NCBI GenBank assembly: GCA_015350385.1
Contig: WNKI01000001.1
Span: 10,789,302-10,853,301 of the forward strand
DNA from: Aculops lycopersici
Taxonomy: Eukaryota > Arthropoda > Arachnida > Trombidiformes > Eriophyidae
Direction: 5' to 3'
DNA: 64,000 nucleotides
Position numbers and translations under genes: made by a program. Below the pieces are notes generated by a model, which saw only the letters and a program-made list of their open reading frames with translations, did not search any database and was not told the origin of the DNA. Below are positions 31,344-42,343 of this stretch, piece by piece (the first letter of the stretch is position 1; each line of letters starts with the position of its first letter).

Positions 31344-33743
31344 GCTCAAGCATAAGCTAGCAACTAACGACGACAGCGACTTGTTAACGGGAACAACCTG
31401 CCGCCGCTCTCTCTCTCTCTTCACTTTTTGCCAGCTAGCTAGCTATTGAGCAGGCAATAAGTTATCGTTGGCGGCTCGCCTTTTGCTCGCCAACTTGTAC
31501 ATTTGATTCCTCGGGGAATCAAATTAGAGCATTAGAGACTTGGGCGGCGCGTCTAAATGGAAAATGTTGTTGTCACTGTTGGCTGGCTAAATGTTGAGAG
31601 CCAAGAGTGTGGTCAATTCAATTGGCTGGCCGCCAGCTGAAGAGTCTGCACGCCATTTAGTTGCTGCTCGTTTAGTGGTCCATTCAGAAGGAGCAACAAG
31701 TGAGATTTGAAAATTGATTTCACACACAAAATACCGGTGTCTGTTGGTTCAATGGAATTGCATCGGTGCTTGGCATTGGCGAATCAAACTGTGAGCGCAA
31801 ATTGGCAGCATCCGCGGCGGCGGCGGCGAGCCACAAAACGGTGCCACCACTTGTTGCGCGCCGCGCGCGACTGGCCAGAGCTGGGAGTCAACTCAACTAC
31901 TCCAATTTGTATCTCTTTGTTGAAAGCCGCCAGCCGTTTCTCATAGAGCCCAATGGTCATTGGGAGCCTTAGGAACAAGCGCTCGCTGAGGCCGATGTGC
32001 CTCTCTTCACTCGATGCGAGATGGGGAGAAAGAAAGAGATCAACAAGTGGCATGCCGCCCCTTGGGTGTCTATCCACTCGTCTGTCCCTCCATCTCGTGC
32101 GCTCGCCTCGAGGAATTCCTTCTGATCGGCCAAATTATCAGATTATCTCGCGCCCTCGCTTGCTTGGCTCAGTTTGATAGAAGATAGCTCACCTGTTGCT
32201 AGCTCGCTCGCTTGCTTGATGCCGCCGCCGTTGCCGTCGCTTGGCCGATGTTGAATGTAAATCATTTCCGACAGCAACCATCGACTGCTCACCCGGAGCG
32301 GCCGCTTTTGGTCTCTGTTGTTGCCGTGTCCATTGAATAATTTTAAGTTACAGCAAGTTCAGTTTTGCTTAGTGGCCAACTCGACTCGACTCGACCCAAC
32401 TCGACTAGACTAAACCCAGTTCCACTACAAGCTACGAAATATTCAATTCCATTTCGTGCCAAATCTTCCAACTCTAGGAAGAAAGTCTCCTCCGCCCAAT
32501 GGACTCTTCCACCAAGTCAAATTGTGATTGACCACTAGTGAGCTGGTAAATTGATGAAAATTGACCGCCCGATGCCTGTAACACTAATTGGCTCTAAGGT
32601 TTGAAGTTCTAAAGTGGCGCGCGCCAAGCAATCGCTTATCTCGTCAATGCTGCTCCCCTCTTAATTGGTCACCGCCAGGTAAGAGGGAAAAGCTGAATGA
32701 AATTCGAGGGATGAATGGAAAAGTTTTTCCTGAATGAAAATGTAAACCGCTTGATCCATCAGGAGTAAGGAGAGTTAATCACATTGAGCAAAGTTCGAAG
32801 CAACTCCAGTTGATTTGAATGGAACAAGTGGCGGCTCAATTATGAGCTAATTAGCTGAAGTCATTATCAAGCTCCTGAGCAAAGGTTGTGGTCGCTATTT
32901 TGCAGGGGCGATCCTAGAGAGCGATAAACGAGCAAACAGGTGGACGGGCTGGCTAACCACAAGAAACTGATCAACTTTAATCAGCTTCTTGCTGGTCCTT
33001 TTGTGCGCCTAGTTGTTTGACTTTACACAATCTTCATGATTACCATTTAGTTGGCGTTTTTCATTCGAGAGTTGCATGGAGTGAGTTTAGTCGACGAGAC
33101 TGCAATGCAACCCCCAAATCGACACACTAAGCCAACGAGCTGGCATTCAACGAGTCTTTAGGGCTAGAGATATATTTAGTTAGTTAGTGGTTAGAATGAA
33201 TCTATGATCTCGGCCAAGTTGCTTGGTATTAGCATTAGACCAAGAGCTGGTTACTTGCTGAGGTAAGCTAGCAGACAAGTGAGCAAATCAAATGAGCAAG
33301 CTGATCAATCAATGACCTGCTCCGCTCTCACCTGCCGGATTGATGGAACGGCCACTTGTTGACTTTTCCCAGCTCAAACCGGCGAGCTAAACTGCAAATT
33401 AATCACCAGACTTCTCCTTGAAGGTAGTCGTCATCTTCTTCTCCCTCCTAGTCTCTCTACTACCACCGCCAGCTCCATCGTTGACTTCTAATTAAATCTC
33501 ATCGAGCAGGTAAATTAGTTTCGGTTTAATCTGAATTATGCTGCAGAGAGAAAAAATCATCGCCAATCTATTGAGTCTAGTCTCGTGGACTCACTCAAAC
33601 TTGATGAAAATGAAATTGAATTTTTCCCCTCCAACTTGAGCGCTTTAGATTGAACCGGAAGCCGTCAAAAAGTATAAGAAAAAGCGAGGAATAGTGAGGA
33701 GAATGAGTTAAGAACGCGCGAGAGAATTGGATAAAGCTAAGTC

Positions 33744-33763
33744 AGCTAGCTAGCTAGCTAGCT
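33744..33763. repeat. (GCTA)n tract
   Basis: Five GCTA units in tandem inside the homeobox intron; self-complementary. Confidence 0.8.
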
Positions 33764-34743
33764 GGCTCGCTAGATAGACTTCCGATTTGGTGGAATTACA
33801 ACTGAAGACAAAACAGGTGGGAGTAGATGACTGCGGCTTATAATCAAGCTAATAGCCATAATTTAGAATGTTAATGGCAAGCGAGTGTCTGTCTGTGTTC
33901 TTTTTACCTCATACCTGCCAGCGAGTTCAAGTGTGTCTTTCGTTTCACATCGTCGCAATTGGTTTACCTACCCAAAGACGCAGATGGCCGCCGTTGGTAT
34001 TAATTTGAAAAATTCTTTCCTCGCTCGCTTATTACCTGTTTAGTGTGAGTGTGAGTTAATCAAAAAATATTAACCGATTCCATGAGAGCGAAAGATTCCT
34101 TACCTCTAGAGAGAGCCTTTTTACTTTGCACTCACTTTACTTGCCTGCCTCTAGCTCATAAATCTCAAAACATATATAATCAATTAGCCGCCAGGTCCAC
34201 CTGAAGTCTTCAATTTTTCTCTCTCTTTTCGAGTGAGCTAGCGAGCGAATGAGAAATACTCAAGTTGAGAGGCAACCTGAGATAATCCAATAGAAGTCTT
34301 TAGTTGTTTCCCCCCACTGCAAAGGCATTGTGTTTGCCCGCCAGGATAACCCTTGGACACCATAAATTTGCTTTCATTTAAGTGAAGCAAGACGAAGCGA
34401 GATTTTTGAGTTCTATATATATGTTCTATGTATATAGCAAGGCAACTACTACCTGTTGCTTTGTACAATTCTGCCCACACGCTCGCTTGCCGCACAGGTA
34501 TGCTGGTTATTGGCTATATGGGATTATTTATGCCGAGCGCTGTAACTGCACTCAATTCACATTACATGTGTCGGTGAATGGGAAACTTGTGCATCGAGTC
34601 CAGTGATGATAATAATAATAGTAATTGCTGCTCTTGATTCAGTTTGAATGGTAGCCATTCTTCGATTGACTTGCCTGCCGTTTGGGCACCAGACTAAAAG
34701 CGGGCAAGCGAGTGAGTGAGCATTTCAATTTTGTGCAGTGTGT

Positions 34744-34767
34744 GCCGCCGCCGCCGCCGCCACCACC
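34744..34767. repeat. (GCC)n tract
   Basis: A run of GCC then ACC triplets in the homeobox intron, not in an open gene. Confidence 0.8.
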
Positions 34768-37704
34768 GTAGCCGCGCGATTGGAATCAATCAGGTGGCAG
34801 CGGCGAGCGTGTGAGCAAAATTGCATGCAAATTGTAGCAACAAGTTTAGCGAAGCGAACCACTTTGCCTTCTTTTACCTTTGGCCAAGTTTAACGCGGCA
34901 AGAACACTCACAAGTTGGAGTTAAATAACCTGCAAGCAATTTAAATAGATCCGATTCCAATGCGGCCACAAAGCTAGAGTTGTTGCCGAGAACAGGCAGG
35001 TGGATAATTGCAGGCAAGAAAGAGTCTGACGAGCAGCAGCGGCTTCTGCTGCGATTGCAACTCCAACTCCGATTGCATCAGTATAGTTGACCTATAACTT
35101 TGAGCTAAAAGTGATCTGATCAAATTGGCTCTCTTTAGCTCTGGACCACTTGTTGACTGTACTAAATCAATGGAACACTCAATGGTTACTTAGCGAGAGT
35201 TGGCCATTGTGTCCGAGCACATGCAACAGGTGATCTGCAGTCAAGCAGGACACAATGGTAGGAAGTGCGCGCTCAATTGAACCTGAATCTCGGTGGTCGA
35301 ATCAGTCTTGTGCGGTACATCTTTCGTGCAATCGTATTATTTAGAGCCTTTTAGAATTGGCATCAACATCACGGGCCAGCTTTTATCTATGGTGCCTGAG
35401 ATGGACTCTGTGTGGTTGCTCTTCGGAGCGGGACCGTCCAGTTTAAGCCACAGTTTTGACTGGACAACAGCGGATCTCTGATTTTGTAAGCTGATGCAAA
35501 AGAACTCAGCTGAAGCAAATGTTGACTTGCTGTTGCAGGTAAGGAGACAGGTGAATTCTAGTATAACGGAACTGAAGATCGCAAATATCGGAGGAGGCGA
35601 GTAAATCAAATTATGAATTACAAATTCAGAAGTTTTGCTCGGAATCGACCAGAGGAAATGAAATGAAAGAATACAGATCTAGTCTGGTGATAAAGTCGAG
35701 ACTATCATAAACGTGATTTTCAATGATCTCCAACTTCGTACTAACTGTAATTGCTGATCATAGCGAAGCTCGCGTCCCACTTTTTCCTGACCAATTTGCT
35801 AATCTATTTATCTTTGGTTATCTCACAATACAAACATACCTGTTGCTTGCTTCAGTGCCAACGAGGCCCATTTTGCCTACCAATCGACTGGCTGGCTCGT
35901 GGCGCCAGTCGAGCTTTTGAGGCAACAAAAGCTAGCAAATCAAACCAAGTGTTTGTTCAACCTCCTCTTTTTGCCAGCTAGTAATTCTATTTTGAGTTTA
36001 GTTCCAAAACATTTATTCTTTCTCTCGCTCCATCTCTTGGTTAATGCAACAAAATTGATCCCTCCAGTTTCCACCAAATCGGCGTCACGAAGAGTCGATT
36101 TGCGTTGGCGCGAGTTTACCTGTCGACTTCTAGTGTTTCTAGATTGTATCTCGCAACTAGAAGCAATTGTTTTGTTTCTGTTTCTGCTCCTTATTCTGAT
36201 TGTAGTTTTAGTTCAAAAATGAGCACGAGTTTACCTTGTGACTAAACGACGAGAGCAGCATTTACATACAGTTCATTTGTTTCCACCTCGCGACTTGTTT
36301 AATTAAGTTCTCAACAGCGAGGGGCCAAATTGGATTTAGGAGGTTGCATTTCGAACCTTTGTAATCAATCATGAGCTCGTTTTCCTCCCTTCATTTCAGG
36401 TCTAACTTATTTTTTTACAAAAAAGTAGAATTTTCCGGGTAGAAGAGCCATTCGTCGGGCCCGCAAGTTTTAGTTTGGCAACTCACCCGAGCTGCTACTG
36501 CTGCGATCGCGTAGCGCACTTACCTGCACGCGCCACATTTGAGTGGAGTATATGAAAAGAAACACGAGGAGAAACTCTGAACTGTGTGTTCTAATCTAAT
36601 TTTGCGTGCGCCAATTCGACTCACCTGTCAAATTGTATCATTTTATTTTCCACTGTAACCTTCGTTCAGTCCCCAAAAATTTCGCCGAAAATGACGAGCG
36701 GAGATCAGATTTAGTTGGAAGCCAAAAGAGAGCAGCCACCAGTCAATCAATTGAGACAACAACGTTTTGTGGGAGGCAACAGCACACAAGCAACGAGAAC
36801 CTTGAAGCGAAAAGGACGCTCACCTGTTGGCAGGAGTCATAATAATTGTATCGTTGGCGGTAGTTGTTAAACGATGATTGGATCGAGCCGACCAATCGAA
36901 CCCTCGGGTGCCCGAGACAGACGAGAGAAGGATGGGAGGAAGGCAGTTTAGATTTTGTTGCATTGGAACACACATAACAAGTCAGCAGCCACTTTGAAGT
37001 AGATAGACAGACAGACGGGTGGATGGGCATCGAGAGAGGAACAAATCAACAGGTGAAAATATTAATTTTCTTCTCAATTTACGAATTATCAAGTGGCAGC
37101 TAGTCGATATCCGACGCCCTTTGTCTGTTGCCGCCGTCGCCGGCGCTGTCTCCGTTGGCTTCGTTAACTTCATCGTGGTCGTCTTCTTTCGAGTGTCGGC
37201 TTTTTGCTTGATTCAATTCAGAATTGAGAGGACTTCTCAAAGTTAGTTGCGAGGTTGGCGAGCAGCAGATTGAGAGATCAAATCCACCCAACGGAAAGGA
37301 GACTCTTCTTTCTCCGCTTAAAATGACTGCTACCGCTGCCTTTGGCTGATAGAGATTCACGCGAGAAATCGGGAGATGGGAGAAGAGAGTCGCCCACTTG
37401 AACTTACCTCAGCTTACGAGCCGCAACCTCATTCCTTGCGCCAGCTAAACTTCCACTTCAACCTCCACTTCGACTAGCTGAAGGCGACGATTCCTCAATC
37501 ACTCGCCTCGTCTCGTCTCGTCTCGAATCCAATTGAATCCTATTCTTTTCTCGTCTTGAGACTCGATATCATCATCGTCTTCACTTGGGCGCCGCGGCGA
37601 CAGCCATTGTTTTAATTTCAAAAACAACAATGCCATAAGCTGTGGCAGCGGATAGCTTCTGTGGTTGACTCGCCGGCGTGGAGACGCGACGGCTAGTTAC
37701 GGTT

Positions 37705-37740
37705 ATTTTATAATGATGAGTCGGTGGCTCATTATAAAAT
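37705..37740. repeat. 12-bp perfect inverted repeat in the intron
   Basis: ATTTTATAATGA at 37705-37716 pairs with 37729-37740 around a 12-base loop. It lies 127 bp before exon 2 of the homeobox gene. Confidence 0.8.
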
Positions 37741-37867
37741 CATTATACCAACTATACTAAGCACACCTGTTTTCTAAAGTAAAGTAGCGTGACATTAACT
37801 CAACTTAACTCAACTAAATCTCCCATCGCTATTATGAACACGACGAAACAAAAAACAAATAAAACAG

Positions 37868-38192
37868 AGAGGAGCTGGCCGCCAGAATTGAGCTCACGGA
37901 AGCTAGAGTTCAGGTTTGGTTCCAAAATCGGCGAGCAAAGCATAGGAAACAGGATCGCACTTGCGAGCCATCGCCGCCGCCTTCGACAATGATGCACAAC
38001 AACCAACAGCAGCAGCAACAGCACCACCACCACCAGCACCACCAACACCAACAGATGCCACATTCGAATGGCCCGATTCATCTGGGCAACTCGTCGTCGA
38101 TTGCAACAGGTGACAGTGGCGACAGTTCCCGTTCGCCCACAATAATGTCGTCGATGAACTCGATGTTAGCCAATGGGACAGCAGGCGACCAG
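37868..38192 (+). CDS. Paired-like homeobox gene, exon 2
   Basis: Completes the homeodomain: [20 protein letters not shown], then RRAKHRKQD. Helix 3 has the W48-F49-Q50-N51 core, so it is a Q50 homeodomain. Position 56 is His, where most paired-like proteins have Trp, Phe or Tyr next to the RK. After residue 114 come a Gln/His tract and a Ser-rich stretch ([20 protein letters not shown]). The donor is CAG/GTAAGT at 38192/38193. The acceptor ACAG at 37867 gives the right homeodomain length (two Glu). Confidence 0.92.
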
Positions 38193-38276
38193 GTAAGTGA
38201 AAATCTAAAGCGACGGATAGACTATCTTCAAGCTCTTGGAATGTAAACTAAAATAACTCTCTATCTCCCCATATAG
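38193..38276 (+). other. Homeobox intron 2
   Basis: An 84-bp phase-0 intron, GTAAGT to ATATAG. Translating through it hits a stop, so it must be spliced. Confidence 0.88.
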
Positions 38277-39836
38277 TTCCACTTGCCCGGCCACGCCCAC
38301 CACCCGAACGCAAACGCCGCGGCCGCCGCCTTTGCCATGAGCCAGCACTTGCAACAACAACAGCAACAACAACAACAACAACAACAACACCACCAAACTC
38401 AAATGAATCACCTGTTTGGCCAACACCTCAATCAGCACTTGAACCACCAAGATCTTCCACACAATCAAAGCCACAACCACCTGTCGTCGATTCATGCAGC
38501 GGCGGCGGCGGCGGCAGCTGCAGCCGCAGCCGCTGCAGCAGCCTCCAATGGGAACAGTGTGGCGGCGCGACAGTTGGTTGCGAAGCAACAACAGCAACAC
38601 TTCCACTCACTGATGGCCGCCGCGATGGGTGCCGGCTACCCAACCACCACGCCCACCAGCCAGCAATCGAACCAACAGCACATCCAGTTCCCGTACTCGG
38701 CGGCGGCGGCCGCCGCTGCAGCCCACCGAATGGCCCAGGCAAATCTGGCCGCAGCCGCTGCGGCCGCTGCCTCGGCGGAGGGGGCTCATCGGGAACACCA
38801 AGCTGCCGCCATGGAGTTCGACAACGAGCGAAACAGAACCGGAAATGATTCGCCAACTTCAGCGCAAAGCTCTCGCTCGAGCTCGAGAATCGATGGATCA
38901 AGATCACCGGTTGCAAGCTCGGAGTTGCAAATGAGTCGCCGCAACTCGTCAGTGGCCAGCGAGCGACCGGAAGCCAATGAATCGGTTGTTGACGAAACGG
39001 AGGAGAACGAAACAGGCTCCACAACCGGAAGGGAGTCGCCGGCCAAGATTAAGCGCGAGAGTGGCTCCACTTCTCCAGCTAGTGCGGCAATACAACCGGA
39101 AGTAAAGGATGAGAAGCAAAAGAAGCCGGCGAGGAGCCGAAAACAGCAGGCCACCAACAAGGTTCAAAGTCGACTAAATGTCGAGTCTCTAGTTGGTAAG
39201 GTGCATGAGGCGCCAACTGACCTGGGTTCAGAGAGATCAGTTAGCTCGCGCAGCTCCTACGCCGGAAGCCCAACGCAACAGGTCGCCATTGCATCGTCGC
39301 CGCTGGCCACCGACGCTGGGGCCAAGTTGGCGGCCCAACACTTTGCAGCAGGATTCCCCTCGCTTGACCACTTCAGTGCAGCGATGGCACAGGCGGCTCA
39401 ATTTGCCGAGGCCACAACCAACAATGGCACCTCTAGTAAGCATCCTCACTCCCACAATCATCATCAACTACCCGCCACTTCGACCTCGAGCCAGTTCAAT
39501 GATATAATAGCCGGAAGTGCGTCGGGTGCCTACGCTCACTCAATGTCGCCCGCTGCCCTGTTTGCGTTACGCAATCACCTAAGCCAACAGCAGCAGCAAC
39601 AACAACAACAATCCGGTCCAAGTCAACTTCATCCACACCACCACCTGTTGAGCGCCTTCCACTCGCTCGCCATGGGCTCGGGTGGACAGTTGGGCAACCA
39701 GCACGCTGCAGCCGCCGCAGCCCTGTACGCCTCCGCGGGCAGATTTCCCACGCCCACCTCGAATGGCGGGCCAACGGGTCTGTTTGGAGCCAGTGCACCG
39801 ACTAGCACAAGCTCGTCGGTTGACCAAAAGCAGTGA
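38277..39836 (+). CDS. Paired-like homeobox gene, exon 3 (low-complexity C-terminus)
   Basis: The last 519 residues of the factor. It starts FHLPGHAHHPNA and holds poly-Gln (about 11), three poly-Ala blocks (longest about 15), His-rich patches, a Ser/Arg-rich stretch (RSSSRIDGSRSP, then MSRRNSS), an acidic stretch (ESVVDETEENETGS) and a basic PARSRKQQ segment. Poly-Ala and poly-Gln blocks are typical of transcriptional repressors and activators. No OAR (aristaless) tail or other domain is recognised. TGA at 39834-39836. Total protein 711 residues. Confidence 0.9.
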   Translation, partial: FHLPGHAHHPNANAAAAAFAMSQHLQQQQQQQQQQQQHHQTQMNHLFGQHLNQHLNHQDLPHNQSHNHLSSIHAAAAAAAAAAAAAAAASNGNSVAARQLVAKQQQQHFHSLMAAAMGAGYPTTTPTSQQSNQQHIQFPYSAAAAAAAAHRMAQANLAAAAAAAASAEGAHREHQAAAMEFDNERNRTGNDSPTSAQSSRSSSRIDGSRSPVASSELQMSRRNSSVASERPEANESVVDETEENETGSTTGRESPAKIKRESGSTSPASAAIQPEVKDEKQKKPARSRKQQATNKVQSRLNVESLVGKVHEAPTDLGSERSVSSRSSYAGSPTQQVAIASSPLATDAGAKLAAQHFAAGFPSLDHFSAAMAQAAQFAEATTNNGTSSKHPHSHNHHQLPATSTSSQFNDIIAGSASGAYAHSMSPAALFALRNHLSQQQQQQQQQSGPSQLHPHHHLLSAFHSLAMGSGGQLGNQHAAAAAALYASAGRFPTPTSNGGPTGLFGASAPTSTSSSVDQKQ

Positions 39837-40124
39837 GCTTGATTGTTATGGGCAAAGGGATACAGATGACAGTGTTATAAAACAAAACAATGATTCGATG
39901 GTGGCAAATACACGGTTTAGGTTTTGGTTAACACCGCAATTCAGGAGGAATCCGAGTTGATGATAATCAGACCACAGTTCACAAGCCGAAGCAGTAGTAG
40001 GAAACTCTAGCCTTAAGATTAAATAATATATTTTGTACGATAGCAACGAGAAGAGCGAAGGAGGAGATAAACACTGGCAATTTTTGCTCTATTTTTTAGG
40101 TAGATAGTAGACAATCAAAAATGG

Positions 40125-40130
40125 AATAAA
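40125..40130 (+). terminator. Poly(A) signal of the homeobox gene
   Basis: AATAAA 289 bp after the stop, giving a short 3' UTR that includes several AT-rich elements. Confidence 0.6.
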
Positions 40131-42322
40131 GAAAAGTGGACTCAAACACAAACAAATTTAGCGTTATTGCATACTCTTTCCTAGTTTTTTTTTAATCTTT
40201 ACTCGCCAGGTGAAAGGTAAGTTAGGTGAGCAGTAATGGTCAGCAGCTGGTTGCGCAACTTGCTGCTGCTCGCCGGAAGTTGAGGCTCAACTGGCTGCCG
40301 TGATGGCAAATTGAATAATAACTCATGAGCAGCCATTCTCTTCTGCTTCCCTTTTAGCCTCCAACAGTTGCTTGCAAACTACTCAGGTAATTAATTTGCT
40401 CTGTCTTTTTGCCTGCTCTTTCTAGCTTCTAACACTAGTTTAATTGACGACATATTTTTTCTCCTACTTTCGGCTCAAGTCTTGCGAAGTCGCGACGACG
40501 ACGACGACGAGCAACAGGGAGAGCAACAGTTGGTTTAATGAGTTTTCTAAGCGAATATCCGTTGAAATAATTCATGATGCGCTTGGAGTTGCACACCTCA
40601 AGGTTGCCTCACCGACGCCGGCTTTTCTTGGACACAAAATAAGAACGAGCGGAAGGTGACGCAAGAGTCCGGAGCCAGACGCAGCAAATTGAATCAATTT
40701 GATTCAGTTGTTGCGGCTGCAGAAAATGAGGCAAATTTTGCCAGATTCCGTGACGGCGACAAAGTTTGTAATGTCGTCGCTGGCGTTGTCTGTCTTGCCC
40801 AACGAGTGGGACCGTCATCATCATCATCAGCATCAGGAGTCAAGAGTCAAACTATCACTGGCGAGGAGGAGATGCTGCCACTGGCAACACAATGACAAAT
40901 AAACTGGTCAGTGGTGGCGAATGACTGTGCTGGCCACTGAGCAGTCTAATGATTAGCAAACGACAACGACGAAGGTACAGAGGCGACGAGATAATAACGA
41001 GACCATCACAAGGAAAAACAGAGGCTGCCTTTTAGCCCAACTTCTAAGGCAGAAATGGGAAAAGATGAATGAACTTTTCCCTCCTAGCCGCTGGTCTTTT
41101 TTCTTCACTAAACTTGGCACACGAACTGCGGTGGCCAGGTAAGCGGACAGGTGAACTGGAGAGGAATAAAAAAGAATCTAAGTGAGCGCTAACTACCTGC
41201 TGACGGTTTGCGTTAAGCAATTAAAGCGCCACACTTGTGAACTTTGCCTAATGGAACTCAATTTGTCTACCTGTTGCATTTGGTTGCATTGCATTCGAGT
41301 TGGCCGCTTTGTTATATACTTTATAATATTTTTTACCCTCTTGGAATCATTACAACTTAACATCAATTTAAATAAACAAATTTACTGCCCACTCAGCCAG
41401 TGGAACAGAAAAAGAAAAAAGATACAGAGACAGAGAGAGAGAGAGACACTAAATCCCGACTTCTTTCCGTTCATTTCTACGTCAAATAAGAAGCTTCTAT
41501 CGACGAGTCACTTCGTTGGTCGGTCAGTCAGTCGGTCAGTCAGTCGTTTGGATTCGTGTGTTTTTATTCGTATATGAATCCTAGAATCCATTGCCTCAAG
41601 CGCAATACACAAGCGGCAACAAGTGGCGGCCAGTCTTCGATGGTGGCCAATTACCGAGGCAAGGCAATGATACTAACAAGCTGCTGGCTTAAGGCCAGCA
41701 ACATCCGCTCAACTTTGAATTACCTGAAGCAGAAGTTGCTGCTGATGCTGATGTAACGACCACCTGTAACAAACACGATACATGCAAAAAGTAACGATCT
41801 CTTCTTGTCTCGGTAGAAGGAGAAATGATTATTAGTTTTGGTTTCGACTGGAAGGCAACAAATCAAATCACCATCCAGAAGAGCAGGCAGCAACTTGTTG
41901 GCTTGGATCGAGAAATTTGAAGCACAAGATTTTGGAAACTTAGATTGAGTTGTTACAAATTAGTGTCGTGATTTATTTGCCTTTTAGCGCGAGGAGAAAA
42001 AGAACGATGGAGAAAGAGCAACGAATCTAGTTCATTAGTCATTGGGGTGGAAAAACTTTCAACAGGTTGCTTTCCGGTTGCCCCGCAGAAGCAAACGCAA
42101 ATCGCATTACACAATTTGCTGCGCTTTTCCTTGCGGCTCACAAGTTGAAAATGATTTATGACTAGCATGTCCACAATGGTGCGTGGACTTTGCACTTTTG
42201 ATGCAGCTCGCTCGCGTGGCTTTGAATGCTCGATTGTTGATTCTGACTGGACTCGCATGCCGCAATTGACAGCAGCAAGAGCAACGTCCTTTTGGAGATG
42301 ATTGAAATATCTCTTCCCCTTT

Positions 42323-42343
42323 TCTCTCTCTCTCTCTCTCTCT
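42323..42343. repeat. (TC)n microsatellite
   Basis: About ten TC units in the gene-poor tract. Confidence 0.9.

Larger units (their letters stand above)
28324..37867 (+). other. 9.5-kb intron inside the homeodomain
   Basis: Phase-2 intron from GTAAGT to AAACAG. No other exon is seen in it. It has many CAACAAGTGG and CAACAGGT motifs, a (TTC)n microsatellite, GA- and GCTA-rich runs, a TATATAAA at 30901, and a 12-bp hairpin near its 3' end. Large first introns of developmental homeobox genes usually hold enhancers; that role is inferred here. Confidence 0.85.

Noticed and set aside
35811..35823. TCTTTGGTTATCT, identical to the first 13 bases of miR-9
   Set aside because: The adjacent sequence does not supply the complementary arm, so no hairpin precursor forms.
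41182..41577. A 131-codon open frame in the gene-poor tract
   Set aside because: No domain, no start context, composition like the surrounding non-coding DNA.
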